From Plicaturopsis crispa FD-325 SS-3 (Eukaryota; Basidiomycota; Agaricomycetes; Amylocorticiales; Amylocorticiaceae), in assembly GCA_000827205.1 (NCBI GenBank), contig KN832554.1, forward strand, positions 613,263 through 677,262: a stretch of 64,000 nucleotides of DNA, in the 5' to 3' direction. Shown here one piece after another: positions 11,777-22,650 of the stretch (position 1 is its first letter; the number at the start of each line of letters is the position of its first letter). The position numbers and the translations under genes were made by a program. A model generated the notes under the pieces. That model was given only the letters and a program-made list of their open reading frames with translations, made no database searches and was not told the origin of the DNA.

Positions 11777-14700
11777 ATGGAGAAAGAGATACAGCAGTTA
11801 GTGGAAATGGTAAGTACATATGGCCCGAATGTGTGCAGCGCACTGACCTCGTGGAATAGGGTGCCACAGCGCTACAAGCGCGAGCAGCCCTTGCGCAATA
11901 CAAAGATGTAATGCAGGCAGCGGAAAGGATATTCGACGGCCAATTTGACGACATTGCGGACGACGATGGGGACGTGCCCATGGACTCTGCGAGCGTGGCG
12001 GGACGATCGGAGGAGAAGACATCAGGCCGCATGGTCGTACGTGAATCCAGTATGCCATACACGACCAAAATCCAAATGCATTATCTGCTTGTAGACGCCA
12101 GACGAGGATGAAGACGAAGGGGAAGACGCTGATGCCATGGAGGACGATGAGGACGACGATGGTGTGTCCCTCCTTCCGGTACTTTTCTTCGACGCGTTGC
12201 TGATTTATACGCTACTAAGCTGATGGCTTCGTGGATTACGACTCCGACTACGACGCGAAAGCTACCAGGGTCAATGCACAATCAGATCCGTATTCAGGTT
12301 TGATCCGCCGCTATGCATGCCCATTTGAGTCTGACCACAAGGAGTACAGGCATATTCTTTTCGAAGGATCGTCGGGAGGAAGTTATTGAAGTCGAGGAGG
12401 AACCAGAAATTGTCCTCAATCATGAGCTCAACGAGCGCGTCAAGATCATGACACAGGGCGAGTGGATGAAGGGGTGTCCGGAGGGCGGCGAACAAAGCTT
12501 TTTGTTCAGTCTATATAACGAACTCAGTCAGGGCGAATGCCCGTGTCCCAACAAATGCGGTCACTCCGTCCGACGGAAGAAGGAGCACTTCTTCGCTATA
12601 TATGTGAGCTTCTCATTCTCCAATGCACACCCCGCACTGCTAATCACACCGCGTAGTCCGACTTCACAACATACATCGACCAATTGAAGAAAATTCTACG
12701 GAAGACATGTCCCTCTTGTCGAGTATCGTTCTGCTTCGCGTGCGGCGAGCCCATCTCTGAAGACAAAGTCCGCCGACCAACAGCAGCGTCTGATGACGAT
12801 CCTCTATTTCATTGGTCTGTCCTGTTTAGATCTTGTGCACATTGTGGGAGGCATAAGGAGACTCATGTGCATGCGAAGCTCGAATCTGCAGGGTGTAATT
12901 CTGGGTATCGGCCTCTCGATGGTCGAAAGCTTATTCGCAGAGCGTGCGCAGGACATGAGCGACGACTCCAGCGAAGCACCACGAACTAGTAAGAAACGAA
13001 AGATGGCCTCCGTTCCAAAACCTCCAATCTCCACCATCGAAGATGACGATGACTACTATCCTACCACCACCGGAAAGAAAGCGAAGAGCGGGGGAATAGG
13101 CTACGCTGGAGACCAGCGAGAAGACGTACGTATCTCAATTTCACAGTACATCCAGTCTATCCAACTTCGCTTTTACATGTAGAACTCTGGGCAACTTGAA
13201 GCTCAAGCCCTCGAGAAAGCAAAGGACGAGAAAGTTGGCCTTCTGCTGTCTCAAATCAGGGTCTATCTCCCCTCGCTTCATCGGCCTGGTGGTGGTCAAA
13301 CGAGCGATTACCTTGTCCATCCCACCGCACTAGCTCACCTTCGCAGACGTTTCAACCACGTCTGCAGCACGCTCTTGCGAAACGACTCCCTGGCCGACAT
13401 GTCTGACCGTTCCGTACTTTATTTCGAGCTATTCTATTGGCTGGAGGTAAGCCCCTCATGTAACGACAACTGAGCGTCCATTTAATGGCTTTACAGACGA
13501 TCTCGAACCACGAAGCACTAGCTAGCATGATGGCGATGCCTATCATGGCCGTCGCCACGGTAAAAGCCATCACCCCGAAGAAATCTCACCAGGACAATAC
13601 GCACGTCCGGGAGCGCACCATTGTCTACGAAGGAAGCTCTAGTCCCCGAGAGCTGTTGGAAGCAATATCCATCCAAGCGCAGGCTGCTATCAAAGGGCTC
13701 GAGAGGGCGAAACCCGTCGAAGAGGAGCCGGAGGAGATGACAGAAGAGCAGAAACGAATGACCTCCGACCCGAAAGGCAAGCAGAAGGCGTTGACGACGG
13801 TAGTCGAGCACGAGGAGAACGTCAAGCTCCTCAAGTTCTGCCAGCGCATTCTCGCAACTGCGAACGGCATAGACAGGTCCCTTCGCGAAACGAAGGGAGA
13901 CGCTTTCGTTGAGCGCCTTCATGCGTCCCTACCGAAGATCGCAACTTCGTCCTCCGATGAAGTCTACGTTACCGCGGGTGCAACACCCGAGTCCGCTGTC
14001 AAGGCATATCTCGAATGGGCGAATCGCGTGCGCTTCGAATATTGCGATCTCACTATTCCGATCGACTCTACGACTAAGCCCGACGAAGATACGATACCGC
14101 ATTATAAATTCTACTACAACAATGACGCGCGAATGTTAGCGAGCTCCGATATCCCCAAGCGCTCACTAGCGATTGCAAAGGAGGTGAGTTGAGTAGCATC
14201 AGGGATTTCGCTCATTTACACGCTTATTGCATAGCTTGCGGTCCTTACGACCAATCTCCCTGTTGCGTGGGATTCGTCCATCTTCCTGCGTGTCGATGAA
14301 AGTCGGGTAGACGTCATCAAAGCACTCATAACCGGACCGGAAGGCACTCCGTATGTAGGTATCTTTCGGGGTCAACGCTGCACTAAAACTTCTCCTTGTC
14401 ACCTCTAGGTATCACAATGGCTGGTACGTTGTTCTGCCTGGACTCATATCACGCGGGAGGTCATGAAATTGCTATAGCTATCTTTTCGATATTTTCCTCG
14501 GCTCAAGTTACAACCAGTCTCCTCCCAGCGTCAAGTACATGACGGTACGCGTCCAAGTTGGCACATCGGATTTGTTACTGAAATACATATGTCGACTTCA
14601 TAGACCCACGGTGGTGTATACAGATTTAACCCTAATCTTTACGCGGTAAGACCTCATCTGTTCCCCAATTCGCTCTTTTGTTCACGAGCGTATAGGACGG

Positions 14701-15333
14701 CAAAGTCTGCCTTTCACTCCTCGGAACATGGCAAGGACCAGGATGGATACCCGGAAAGTCCACCTTGCTACAGGTCAGTAATTCACGTGAAATCTACAGT
14801 CTCTACTCACAACAGCCGAAGGTCCTCATTTCGATCCAATCCATGATTCTTTGCGAGGAACCGTATCTCAATGAGCCCAGTTGGGCCAATAGTGCAGGAA
14901 CGCCGCAGTCGAAGGCTTGTAAGTTCTTTGATATGTCTGTTACCTTCGCCGTTCAACGTCGGGGATTTGCAGATTCCGCGAACGTCCGACGAATGGTGAC
15001 GAAAACTGCGGTACATTAGCTCTACTCCCAATCTTGTCGTTATATCAGATGCTCATAGCTCATTCTTTCTAGATCCTGGGTAACTTAAAGAACCCTCCGG
15101 AGCCCTTCGGCGACATCGTCCGCACTCATTTCCGCCTCAAAGCGCGAGAAATCACTGCGCAGGTGGACAGATGGCTGGCTGAAGACGATGGCAAGCCGAC
15201 AACGAATGACGGTGGTGGCTACCACTCGTCCAAGCCTGCGGCTGGAGGCAGTTCGAGTGATTTCAGGAAAGACGTCGAGGAGATAAAGTCGATCCTGAAA
15301 AAAATGGAGGAGTCGGATGGGGCGATGGTTTGA
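11777..15333 (+). CDS. BIRC6-like E2 ubiquitin-conjugating enzyme with UBA-like and Cys-rich IBR-like segments
   Basis: Large E2 enzyme that should carry ubiquitin on a cysteine and pass it to substrates. Exon 1 begins MEKEIQQLVEM and continues GATALQARAALAQYKDVMQA, a UBA-like helical segment that could bind ubiquitin. An acidic linker follows. The Cys-rich segment (12530-12860) reads CPCPNKCGHSVRRKK, then KTCPSCRVSFCFACGEPI, then FHCSN after splicing; this resembles an IBR/RING2 zinc fold. A basic KKRK patch (about 12990) suggests the nucleus. The UBC domain spans about 14230-15160: LPVAWDSSIFLRVDESR, GCYLFDIFLG (after splicing), catalytic Cys in NPNLYADGKVCLSLLGTW, then LLQVLISIQSMILCEEPYLN and ANVRRMVTK. 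This is the active-site context of BIRC6/UBE2O-class E2s, but no BIR repeats are present. Stop TGA at 15331-15333. About 900-950 residues, multi-exon. Confidence 0.9.
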
Positions 15334-15692
15334 GTTTTCTCTCTTTTCATGTACTCGATGGACTTAGTACGCAGTATTCACTAGATAAAATGAATGTATT
15401 TCTTGCTCTCTTTGCACCTCTGTAGAAGTATTGACTAGCTACTACCTGCGAGTCGCACTCAACACTAGTACTGTATCAGTGTATGTTTGCAGCACTAGGA
15501 CAATCATTATGCATGTGATTACCCCGCCTTTTCCTTCCGGCGCGCTTGAGGCCAGGTTTATCCGCGTGTCTCCCTTTGCTTTCCACTACTTATCCTTATT
15601 TTCTGTTTCTACTTGTGAACTGCTACTTCGAGCAACGCGTCCTTCAAGTACCGCCTTCGAAACCTTCAACGCTGCCAGTCTTTGCTACGAAA
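15334..15692. other. Spacer between E2 and carrier genes
   Basis: About 360 bp: 3' end of the E2 gene and promoter of the carrier gene. Pyrimidine-rich near the carrier start. No RNA gene or repeat recognised. Confidence 0.5.
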
Positions 15693-17032
15693 ATGAGCGA
15701 TTCGGTCATTCACGCTGTTGCAGGCGCCGCGGGCGGAATTGTTGCCATGACCGCTACTTAGCAAGTCACCCCAAGCTTTCAACATATATCGTAGCATAGG
15801 CTGCTAATACCTTTGACAGTCCTCTTATCTTCCTGTCTACGCGGGCGGCCGTAGAGACAAAGAAAGAGTCCAAGGCGAGTCTCATGCTGTTGAACGGACT
15901 CGGACGCGTGTAATGAATGGACGGGTGCATGCAGTCAACATATCAAGCGATTCTGGACATCGTCAAGCGCGAGGGTGCATTGGGTCTTTACAGTGGTCTT
16001 AGCTCCAGTCTGCTTGGAATCGCAATCACGAATGGGTAAGCCGAGTCGTTCAATTCAAGGGATGAGGATTTGACAGCGTGTTCTAGGGTATACTACTATT
16101 TCTACGAACGCTCGAGAGGCATTATTTTGAACTCCCGGACTGGCGGAAAGGGTCTCAGCACATTCGAGTCTATCCTGACCGGCATCATTGCAGGTAATAT
16201 GACTTATACCTACCATCCCAATGAGGTACCGACCTCGATTCTCAGGCTCGGCCACGACAATCATTAGCAACCCGATTTGGGTCATCCAGACCTCGCAAGC
16301 CGTGCGCACACTGAACGCATCCTCAGACTCTTCGGACCCGGATCAGTTAAAGGTTGTGGTGAAGAAGCTCGGCTTCGTGGAGACCATCCAAAACATATTG
16401 GGCAAAGACGGCATCGGCGCGTTCTGGCGCGGCATTGGCCCCGCGCTCGTCCTCGTCATCAATCCCGTGCTTCAGTATACCGTTTTCGAGCAGCTGAAGA
16501 ACTTCTTGATCAAGAGGCGAACAACCAAATTGAGGGCCGCAGGACTAGCGACCGCCGTCGCAGTCCTTTCGGACTGGGATTTCTTCTTCCTTGGTGCACT
16601 GTCTAAGCTTGGTACGTCGCCGTTCTTTGCTTGTTTTAGCAGCTCAACTCTAACGATACTCCCAGTCGCCACTTCGACGACCTACCCGTACATGTACGTC
16701 ATATACCTACCCCCCAAATTCAAAGCTGATCCCGTCCGCGAAATAGTGTCGTCAAGAGCCGGATGCAGGCCGGCCAAGCCAGCGCGCTGAAGTACAAATC
16801 CGCCGCCGACGGTATACTTACCATCGTCAAGGAGGAGGGACTAGAGGGATTATACAGGGGTGTCGGCAATAAACTCGTACAGAGCGTCCTGACTGCGGCG
16901 ATTCTCTTCGCGGGCCAACGGAGGATATACGAATTAACGAAATCTGTGGGTCCCCTCGTTTCAATTCAGGCTCGTTAGATCTAACTACTTATCCTTTATG
17001 TGCAGGCCGTGAGCCCCGTGCTCGCAAAGTGA
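15693..17032 (+). CDS. ANT1: Peroxisomal adenine nucleotide transporter (mitochondrial carrier family)
   Basis: SLC25-family membrane carrier of about 350 residues, expected to exchange ATP for AMP across the peroxisomal membrane, which supports fatty-acid activation inside. Starts MSDSVIHAVAGAAGGIVAMT. Three carrier repeats are visible: YPLIFLSTRAAVETKKES (first signature, after splicing) with GLYSGLSSSLLGIAITNGVY; SNPIWVIQTSQAV with FWRGIGPALVLVINPVLQYT; and TYPYIVVKSRMQAGQ with LYRGVGNKLVQSVLTAAILF. DWDFFFLGALSKLVAT before the third signature is typical of the PMP47/ANT1/SLC25A17 branch. Ends AVSPVLAK-stop (17030-17032). The first two introns appear to be GC-AG type (see separate entries). 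The symbol follows the yeast orthologue and is a family-level assignment. Confidence 0.9.
15761..15819 (+). other. GC-AG intron 1 of the carrier gene
   Basis: Reading through gives an in-frame stop. Removing 59 nt with donor TA|GCAAGT and acceptor gacAG joins ATAT to YPLIFLSTR. A branch-point-like ctaatac lies near the 3' end. GCAAGT is the strong form expected of GC donors. Confidence 0.75.
15875..15934 (+). other. Probable GC-AG intron 2 of the carrier gene
   Basis: The frame is kept only if the exon ends AAG| followed by gcgagt, with the acceptor tgcAG before TCAACATATCAAGCG (STYQA). The one in-phase GT alternative would leave an intron of about 30 nt, which is too short. Confidence 0.6.
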
Positions 17033-17337
17033 TTGTCTGAAGTGTATGGCACAAATGCCGCATGATGGTATAATGCATGTCGACATGTAATATTAGACTG
17101 CTACTGGGCCCCCATTATCGACGCCTCTCAAGATGCTTACCGTGGAACTTGGCCCTGCAGATCTTACGCCGTGTCTCCTTGATAAGGTGTAGTCACCATT
17201 CACACGCCTGGGTCAATCTACATATCTCCGGTATTCATGCATGTCCCCTGAAGTGCTAACAATTGGATGTCAGAAGACTTTTTAGGTGCTCCCAGGCTAC
17301 ATAAACCGCACCGTGGGTGCAGCTCATACTCAGTACT
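17033..17337. other. Spacer and promoter of P450 gene 1
   Basis: About 305 bp between the carrier stop and the first P450 ATG. Nothing else was recognised. Confidence 0.5.
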
Positions 17338-19550
17338 ATGTTTGCGTCCATCCAGATAGCACTCGCTTTTGCTGCTGCATGGTTTGTATCACGACTTATG
17401 AAGACTGGCCATCGGGAAAAGGGACTCCCTCCTGGCCCGCCGACTGTACCTATCCTCGGAAACCTTCTCATCTTCCCCACCAAACACCCTCATCTCAAGT
17501 GAGTCATCCCTGAAGACTTAGAATCAATCAACTGAAATCCTGCAGATTTACGCAATGGGCAAAGACCTACGGTGATATATACTCTGTAAGCTATAACAGC
17601 GCCGTACATCCTCGCGAATATTGAATCTGGTTCAGCTCAAGCTCGGTGCCAACACGGCAGTAGTGATATCGAGCACAGCGGCCGTCAAGTCCCTCATCGA
17701 TAGACGGGGTGCTACAACATCAGACAGACCAGCCAACCATATGGCTGACAGTATCACGGGTGGATTCAACTTAGTTTTGTCACACTACCGTAAGCTATTC
17801 TCTACTGTCGATCACACGGAAGTATACTTATCAACGTTTCGACGCATAGCCGACCCGTGGCGCCCTATGCGCAAGATGGTACATGCAATCTTGACGCCGC
17901 AAGCAAGCATGCGCCACCTGCCTATCCAAATGGCCGAGGCCACGCAATTGGCGCATGACATTCTGACGGATCCAAACGTACGTCGCCGCCGATTATCCTG
18001 CGTGCGAACATATTCTGAATATCGTGGCAGAGGTTCTACACGCATGCGCGCCGCTACTCCGTCTCCGTTATCCTGTCCGTCCTCTGGGGAAAGCGCTGTC
18101 CGCGTTACGAAACTCGCGAGGCCACTACCTTTTTCCACTGCCAAGAGAAGTTCGAGTACGCGCTAGCGATTGGAGCGCACCCACCTGTGGACATATTTCC
18201 CGTTCTCAAATACATGCCCGAGCGCTGGGCGCCCTGGAAGGCACTCCTGCGAGAAACGAGGGAAATACAGCGGGGGTTCTACCTCAGCTTGCTCGAGGAC
18301 TGCGAGGCCAGGGATGCGGACAATGGTTGCTTCATGGAGGAGGTGCTGAAGCGCATGCAGGAATTTTCCTTGTCGCGTGAGATGGCAATGTGAGTGCCCT
18401 AGTCTCTACGAGCGTTCGAGGCTCTGAACGTTGTGCAGGTATGCATGCGGCGCTCTCTTGGAAGGAGCCTCGGACACGACGTCGGCATTCTTACACACAA
18501 TTATTCTCATGCTCACTGCATTTCCCGATGTCCAGCGCGCAGCACACGAGGAAATGGATCGTGTTGTGGGCGCCAGGATGCCCACGCGTAACGATTTCCA
18601 AAACCTGCCGTACATCCAAGCGCTCATCCAGGAGGTGGGTGAACGTGGAATGGCTAATTTTTGGTTAACTGAGCAAGCAAACTAAGTAGATACACCGCTT
18701 CCGACCCGTTACACCTCTCGCGGTTCCGCATGCCACCATCGCCGATGAGGATGTAAGTGGCGCTCATTCTCAGCAGGTGCCCGATGGTAAATATCTGCGA
18801 TCTAAATAGTACCGAGGCTATTCCATCCCCAGTGGCTCTACTATCTTCGTCAACACGTGTACGTCCCACTTTTCATCTTCCTACACAGACCACACATGTC
18901 AGTTATGCAGGGGCGATCTTCCATGACCCCGAGGCATTTGACAACCCGGACGAATTCCAGCCAGCTCGTTTTTTGCATTCAGAATATGGTACCAAGCCAG
19001 GGGCGGACGACCGGGCCTTCCGGCACAGTCTAGCTTTTGGCGGCGGCAGGGTGAGCACTTCGAATTCCTCTAAGAGGTGATGTGGAATAAGTAATGGATT
19101 CTAACCCTATGCGTCTGATCCTACAGAGGATATGCCCCGGAATGCATGTTGCAAACAATTCGTTGGTGAGATGGGCTTTCGCCGGTGCTACAGAGGTGCA
19201 CTGACAGACACAATGCCATCAGATGCTCAATGCCATGTACTTGGTATGGGCCTTCGATTTCGCGCCCCCAGTCGACAGCAAGACCGGTCTCCCCATTCCA
19301 GTGGACGTTGATGATTACCACGTAGTGAGTGGTGTTATACCACAATGATCATTCTCGCCAACGCTGACTGGGCTCGCAGGGCCTTGCAACTGGCCCTCGG
19401 CCATTCAAATCCTCGATCACCCCAAGGAGTGCGGATCATGCGCGCATGGTGAAAGAGGCGTATAACGGCGTGACCGATTTCTTCTTGCCTTTTGAGGAGA
19501 GGCTGAATGAGACTGACAAAGCCTGGGTCAAGGAGACGAGGGGTGCATGA
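17338..19550 (+). CDS. Cytochrome P450 monooxygenase, copy 1
   Basis: Microsomal P450 of about 510 residues, expected to hydroxylate small hydrophobic substrates using NADPH-P450 reductase. The first in-frame ATG (17338) gives the membrane anchor MFASIQIALAFAAAWFVSRL, then the proline hinge GLPPGPPTVPILGN. The C-helix WRPMR (about 17855-17875) is present. The I-helix is EGASDTTSAF (18460-18495). The K-helix ExxR is formed across an intron (QE|IHRFRPVTPLA). The PERF-type region is DEFQPARF (18949). The heme loop, FGGGR|RICPGMHVA, is split by an intron and gives FxxGxRxCxG with its Cys ligand. Ends KETRGA-stop. All catalytic motifs are intact. Closely similar to the next gene, with shared intron positions. 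The CYP family was not assigned. Confidence 0.93.
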
Positions 19551-20117
19551 TATCTCGCGTGTTCTGTCATCCCATCCTATGCGGGCGGAGTTTCCACAAT
19601 ATACCGCTACCATCTGGATCGGTCCATGATAGTCGTTTCACTGCGTCAAATTTGCTTGCCGATTCCGCATGTAACGCATGTCAGGTCACGAGTTCGAAGC
19701 GAGTGTCCTGTAGGTTGTGTCGAGCATACACGGGCGCGAAAAGGAATCTACTGAGTACGTCCCTCTCCGTCCGTTGATTTGTAGAGCCGTTAACAAAACT
19801 CTTTACCCTCCAGCTAGTATATATGCATAAGTGACAATATGTAGCATCACTGAGTGCTGAGGACTGCTGCTCAAGTTCAAGCTCCGAGCGGGGGATGCAC
19901 TAATCACCGCAGCTCTGGCCGTTGAATCACCATACTGACCTTCGTATTTCAGTTGTATCTCAGGATCATCAAGACGTCCCGCCTGAAACACACACGCCGG
20001 GCCAAAGTTCTTCATGCCTTCTGCCAGCCGGGATTCTGACATGTTCCCTTCATTATAAACGGTTCTGGGAGACATAGAACCGCGGGCCTCACATCCTCTG
20101 TGCCCCGACTCAGCACC
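19551..20117. other. Spacer between the two P450 genes
   Basis: About 570 bp holding the end of P450 copy 1 and the promoter of copy 2. An open frame on the minus strand (19803-20075) has no recognisable domain and is taken as chance. Confidence 0.5.
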
Positions 20118-22353
20118 ATGCCTACGTCCGTCCAGATTGCATTTGCCCTCGCTGCTTGCGTGTGGTTCGTGCTACGACTTATCAGAGCCGGTCAGCGAGA
20201 GAGAGGTCTCCCTCCTGGGCCGCCGACCGTCCCAATCTTAGGAAACCTTCTCGCGTTTCCCACCGAGCACGCTCACCTCAAGTGAGTCCCGTTTTGGTAC
20301 TCGGAGAAAGGGAAATAACGTCTGTACAGGATGACCCAATGGGCGAAGACCTATGGTGATATTTATTCGGTGAGTTACACAGTGGTATCCCGGTCAAGAT
20401 GTGTAACGAACGCCGAGTTCCTTTCAGCTCAAGCTCGGCTCAAGTACAGTTATCGTAATATCGAGCGCTGCTGCTGTGAAGTCCCTCATCGACAAACGAG
20501 GTGCTACGACATCCGATAGGCCATCTTCCCATATGGTCGAGTATGTTACCGATGGACTGACCGTAGCTTTATGCCGCTACCGTATGTTCTTCTCCCCTTC
20601 ATTCATCCTCATGTGCATTGAATTTTGGGTGCACAGCGGACCCGTGGCGTCCCATGCGCAAGACGCTGCATGCCTTGTTGACGCCGCAATCGGCTGCGCG
20701 GCACCTCCATGTTCAAATAGCGGAAGCCGCACAATTGGCGTACGATATCCTGAAAAAGCCGGAGGCACGTCTCCCTCATTAATTAACATCAACCTGCGAC
20801 TAAAACACAATCTCGGACTGCAGGAGTTCTACACACACACGCGTCGTTACTCCGTCTCGGTGATCCTTTCCATCCTCTGGGGAAAACGCTGTCCAAGATA
20901 TGAGACGCGCGAAGCTACAGCCTTCTTCGAAAGCCAGGAGAAGTGGGAATACGCAATGGCAGTGGGCGCTCACCCACCTGTGGATGTATTTCCCATTCTC
21001 AAGTACGTTCCCGAGCGCTGGGCGTCCTGGAAAACCCTCGCGCGAGAGACAAGGAAACTACAGAAGGCGGTCTACTTTGGCTTACTCGAGGACTGCGAGG
21101 CGCAGGATGCGAATACTGGCTGCTTTATGGAAGAGGTATTGAAGCGCCGGCAGGAGTTCGGACTGACGCGTGCAATGGTCGGGTAAGTCTCCAAACTGGC
21201 TCATATTCGCAAGTGTCATAGTGACCCCGATTATCCTGCAGATACATAGGCGGCGTGCTTATGGAAGGAGCTGCGGATACGACTTCGGCATTCATACACA
21301 CCGTTATCCTCATGCTCGCCGCGTTTCCTGACGTCCAACACAGAGCACACGAAGAAATGGACCGCGTCGTGTCTGGTCGCATGCCTACGCCAGACGACTT
21401 CGAAAACTTACCGTACATTCAAGCCATCATCAAAGAGGTGCGCGGATGCCGAAATATCAAGTCGGCACTTTTGAATCAAAGGGCTCGTTTAGACGCACCG
21501 CTTCCGCCCAGTGGCGCCTCTCGCAATTCCCCATGCCACGATAGCAGACGAGGAGGTGAGTCGAGGTGATGCCTAGCTGTGTTGTTATACTAAATATATC
21601 CGCCATAAAAGTACGGAGGATACCTGATCCCAAAAGGCTCCACTGTTTTTGTCAACACATGTAGGTCTTGCTGTTCTCGTCACTCCTCAGACTGCAGAAG
21701 CGAATGATTTAGATGGGATCTTTCACGACGAGGACCTCTTTGAAAACCCAAACGAGTTCCAGCCAGCTCGCTTTTTGCAATCAGAATATGGTACCAAGCC
21801 AGGGGCAGACGACCGGGACCTCCGTCACAACCTCCCCTTTGGCGGTGGCAGGGTGAGTCCTCTCGCTCTCAGCGCAGATTCAGCATACCTAATGTTGCTG
21901 GCATGTGCCATGTGCTCAATCACACAGAGGATATGTCCTGGAATTCATGTTGCAAATAACTCGCTGGTAGGATAAAATGACGCGGGCGTCACAGCGGAAT
22001 CAACGCTGACAGATGTGATTATTTAGATGGTAAACACCATGAACTTGATATGGGCCTTTGATTTCAAGCCCGAGGTCGACCGCAAGACTGGGCTTTCCCT
22101 TCCCGTGGATATAGATGATTTCCACGTCGTGAGCAATGTTTTTGTTTGGTTTTTTTATAGTGGCTGATTGAGACCTCGTAGGGCCTTCTGACCGGTCCTC
22201 GGCCGTTCAAGTGCACGATTACACCAAGGAGCGCCAATCATGCGCGCCTGGTTGAAGAGCGGTTCAACGATGCGATAGACGTGTTCTTGCCATTCGAGGA
22301 GAGGTTGGATGAGAGTGACAAGGCTTGGGTCAAAGAGACGAGGCGTGTATAAT
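20118..22353 (+). CDS. Cytochrome P450 monooxygenase, copy 2
   Basis: Tandem paralogue of the preceding P450. Starts MPTSVQIAFALAACVWFVLR, an N-terminal anchor, followed by GLPPGPPTVPILGNLLAFPT. Intact motifs: C-helix WRPMR, I-helix EGAADTTSAF (about 21270), K-helix KE|THRFRPVAPLA across an intron, PERF-type EFQPARF, and heme loop FGGGR|RICPGIHVANN with the intron in the same place as in copy 1. Ends KETRRV-stop (22351-22353). The substrate recognition stretches differ more than the core, so the two may act on different substrates. No terpene cyclase, PKS or other backbone gene lies beside them in this window. Substrate unknown. Confidence 0.93.
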
Positions 22354-22650
22354 TCGTTGGTATGTAAAATCTGTAAAACTAGTAACCAGACATGTCATAC
22401 ACGGACGTACATGTAAAGCAATCTACATTTTTTCGAGTCTACAGAATCGTTATTACCGTCGAGCGGAGACGCGCCGTATACGCGACGTCGACCACGTGGG
22501 TCAAAAATCACGATCTTGGTCTCCAAATTTCTTTTCGACTTGTTTTCGACGTCTTTAAAGCCATGGATCTCGACTATTCTACCTAGTTCAACTTTCAAAG
22601 TCGATGGAACACGGTTGTTTACCCACTATAATGCACGCTATTCTCTCCTG
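22354..22650. other. Spacer before RTP1
   Basis: About 300 bp. The RTP1 frame stays open upstream to about 22516 but has no in-frame ATG before 22651, so this is treated as leader and promoter. Confidence 0.45.

Noticed and set aside
15431-15799. Plus-strand frame of 122 codons before the carrier gene
   Set aside because: It overlaps the true carrier start in another frame and lacks domain features.
17338-22353. Possible secondary-metabolite cluster around the P450 pair
   Set aside because: No PKS, NRPS, terpene cyclase or prenyltransferase is adjacent; the AMP-binding enzyme and MFS transporter lie 27-39 kb away among housekeeping genes.
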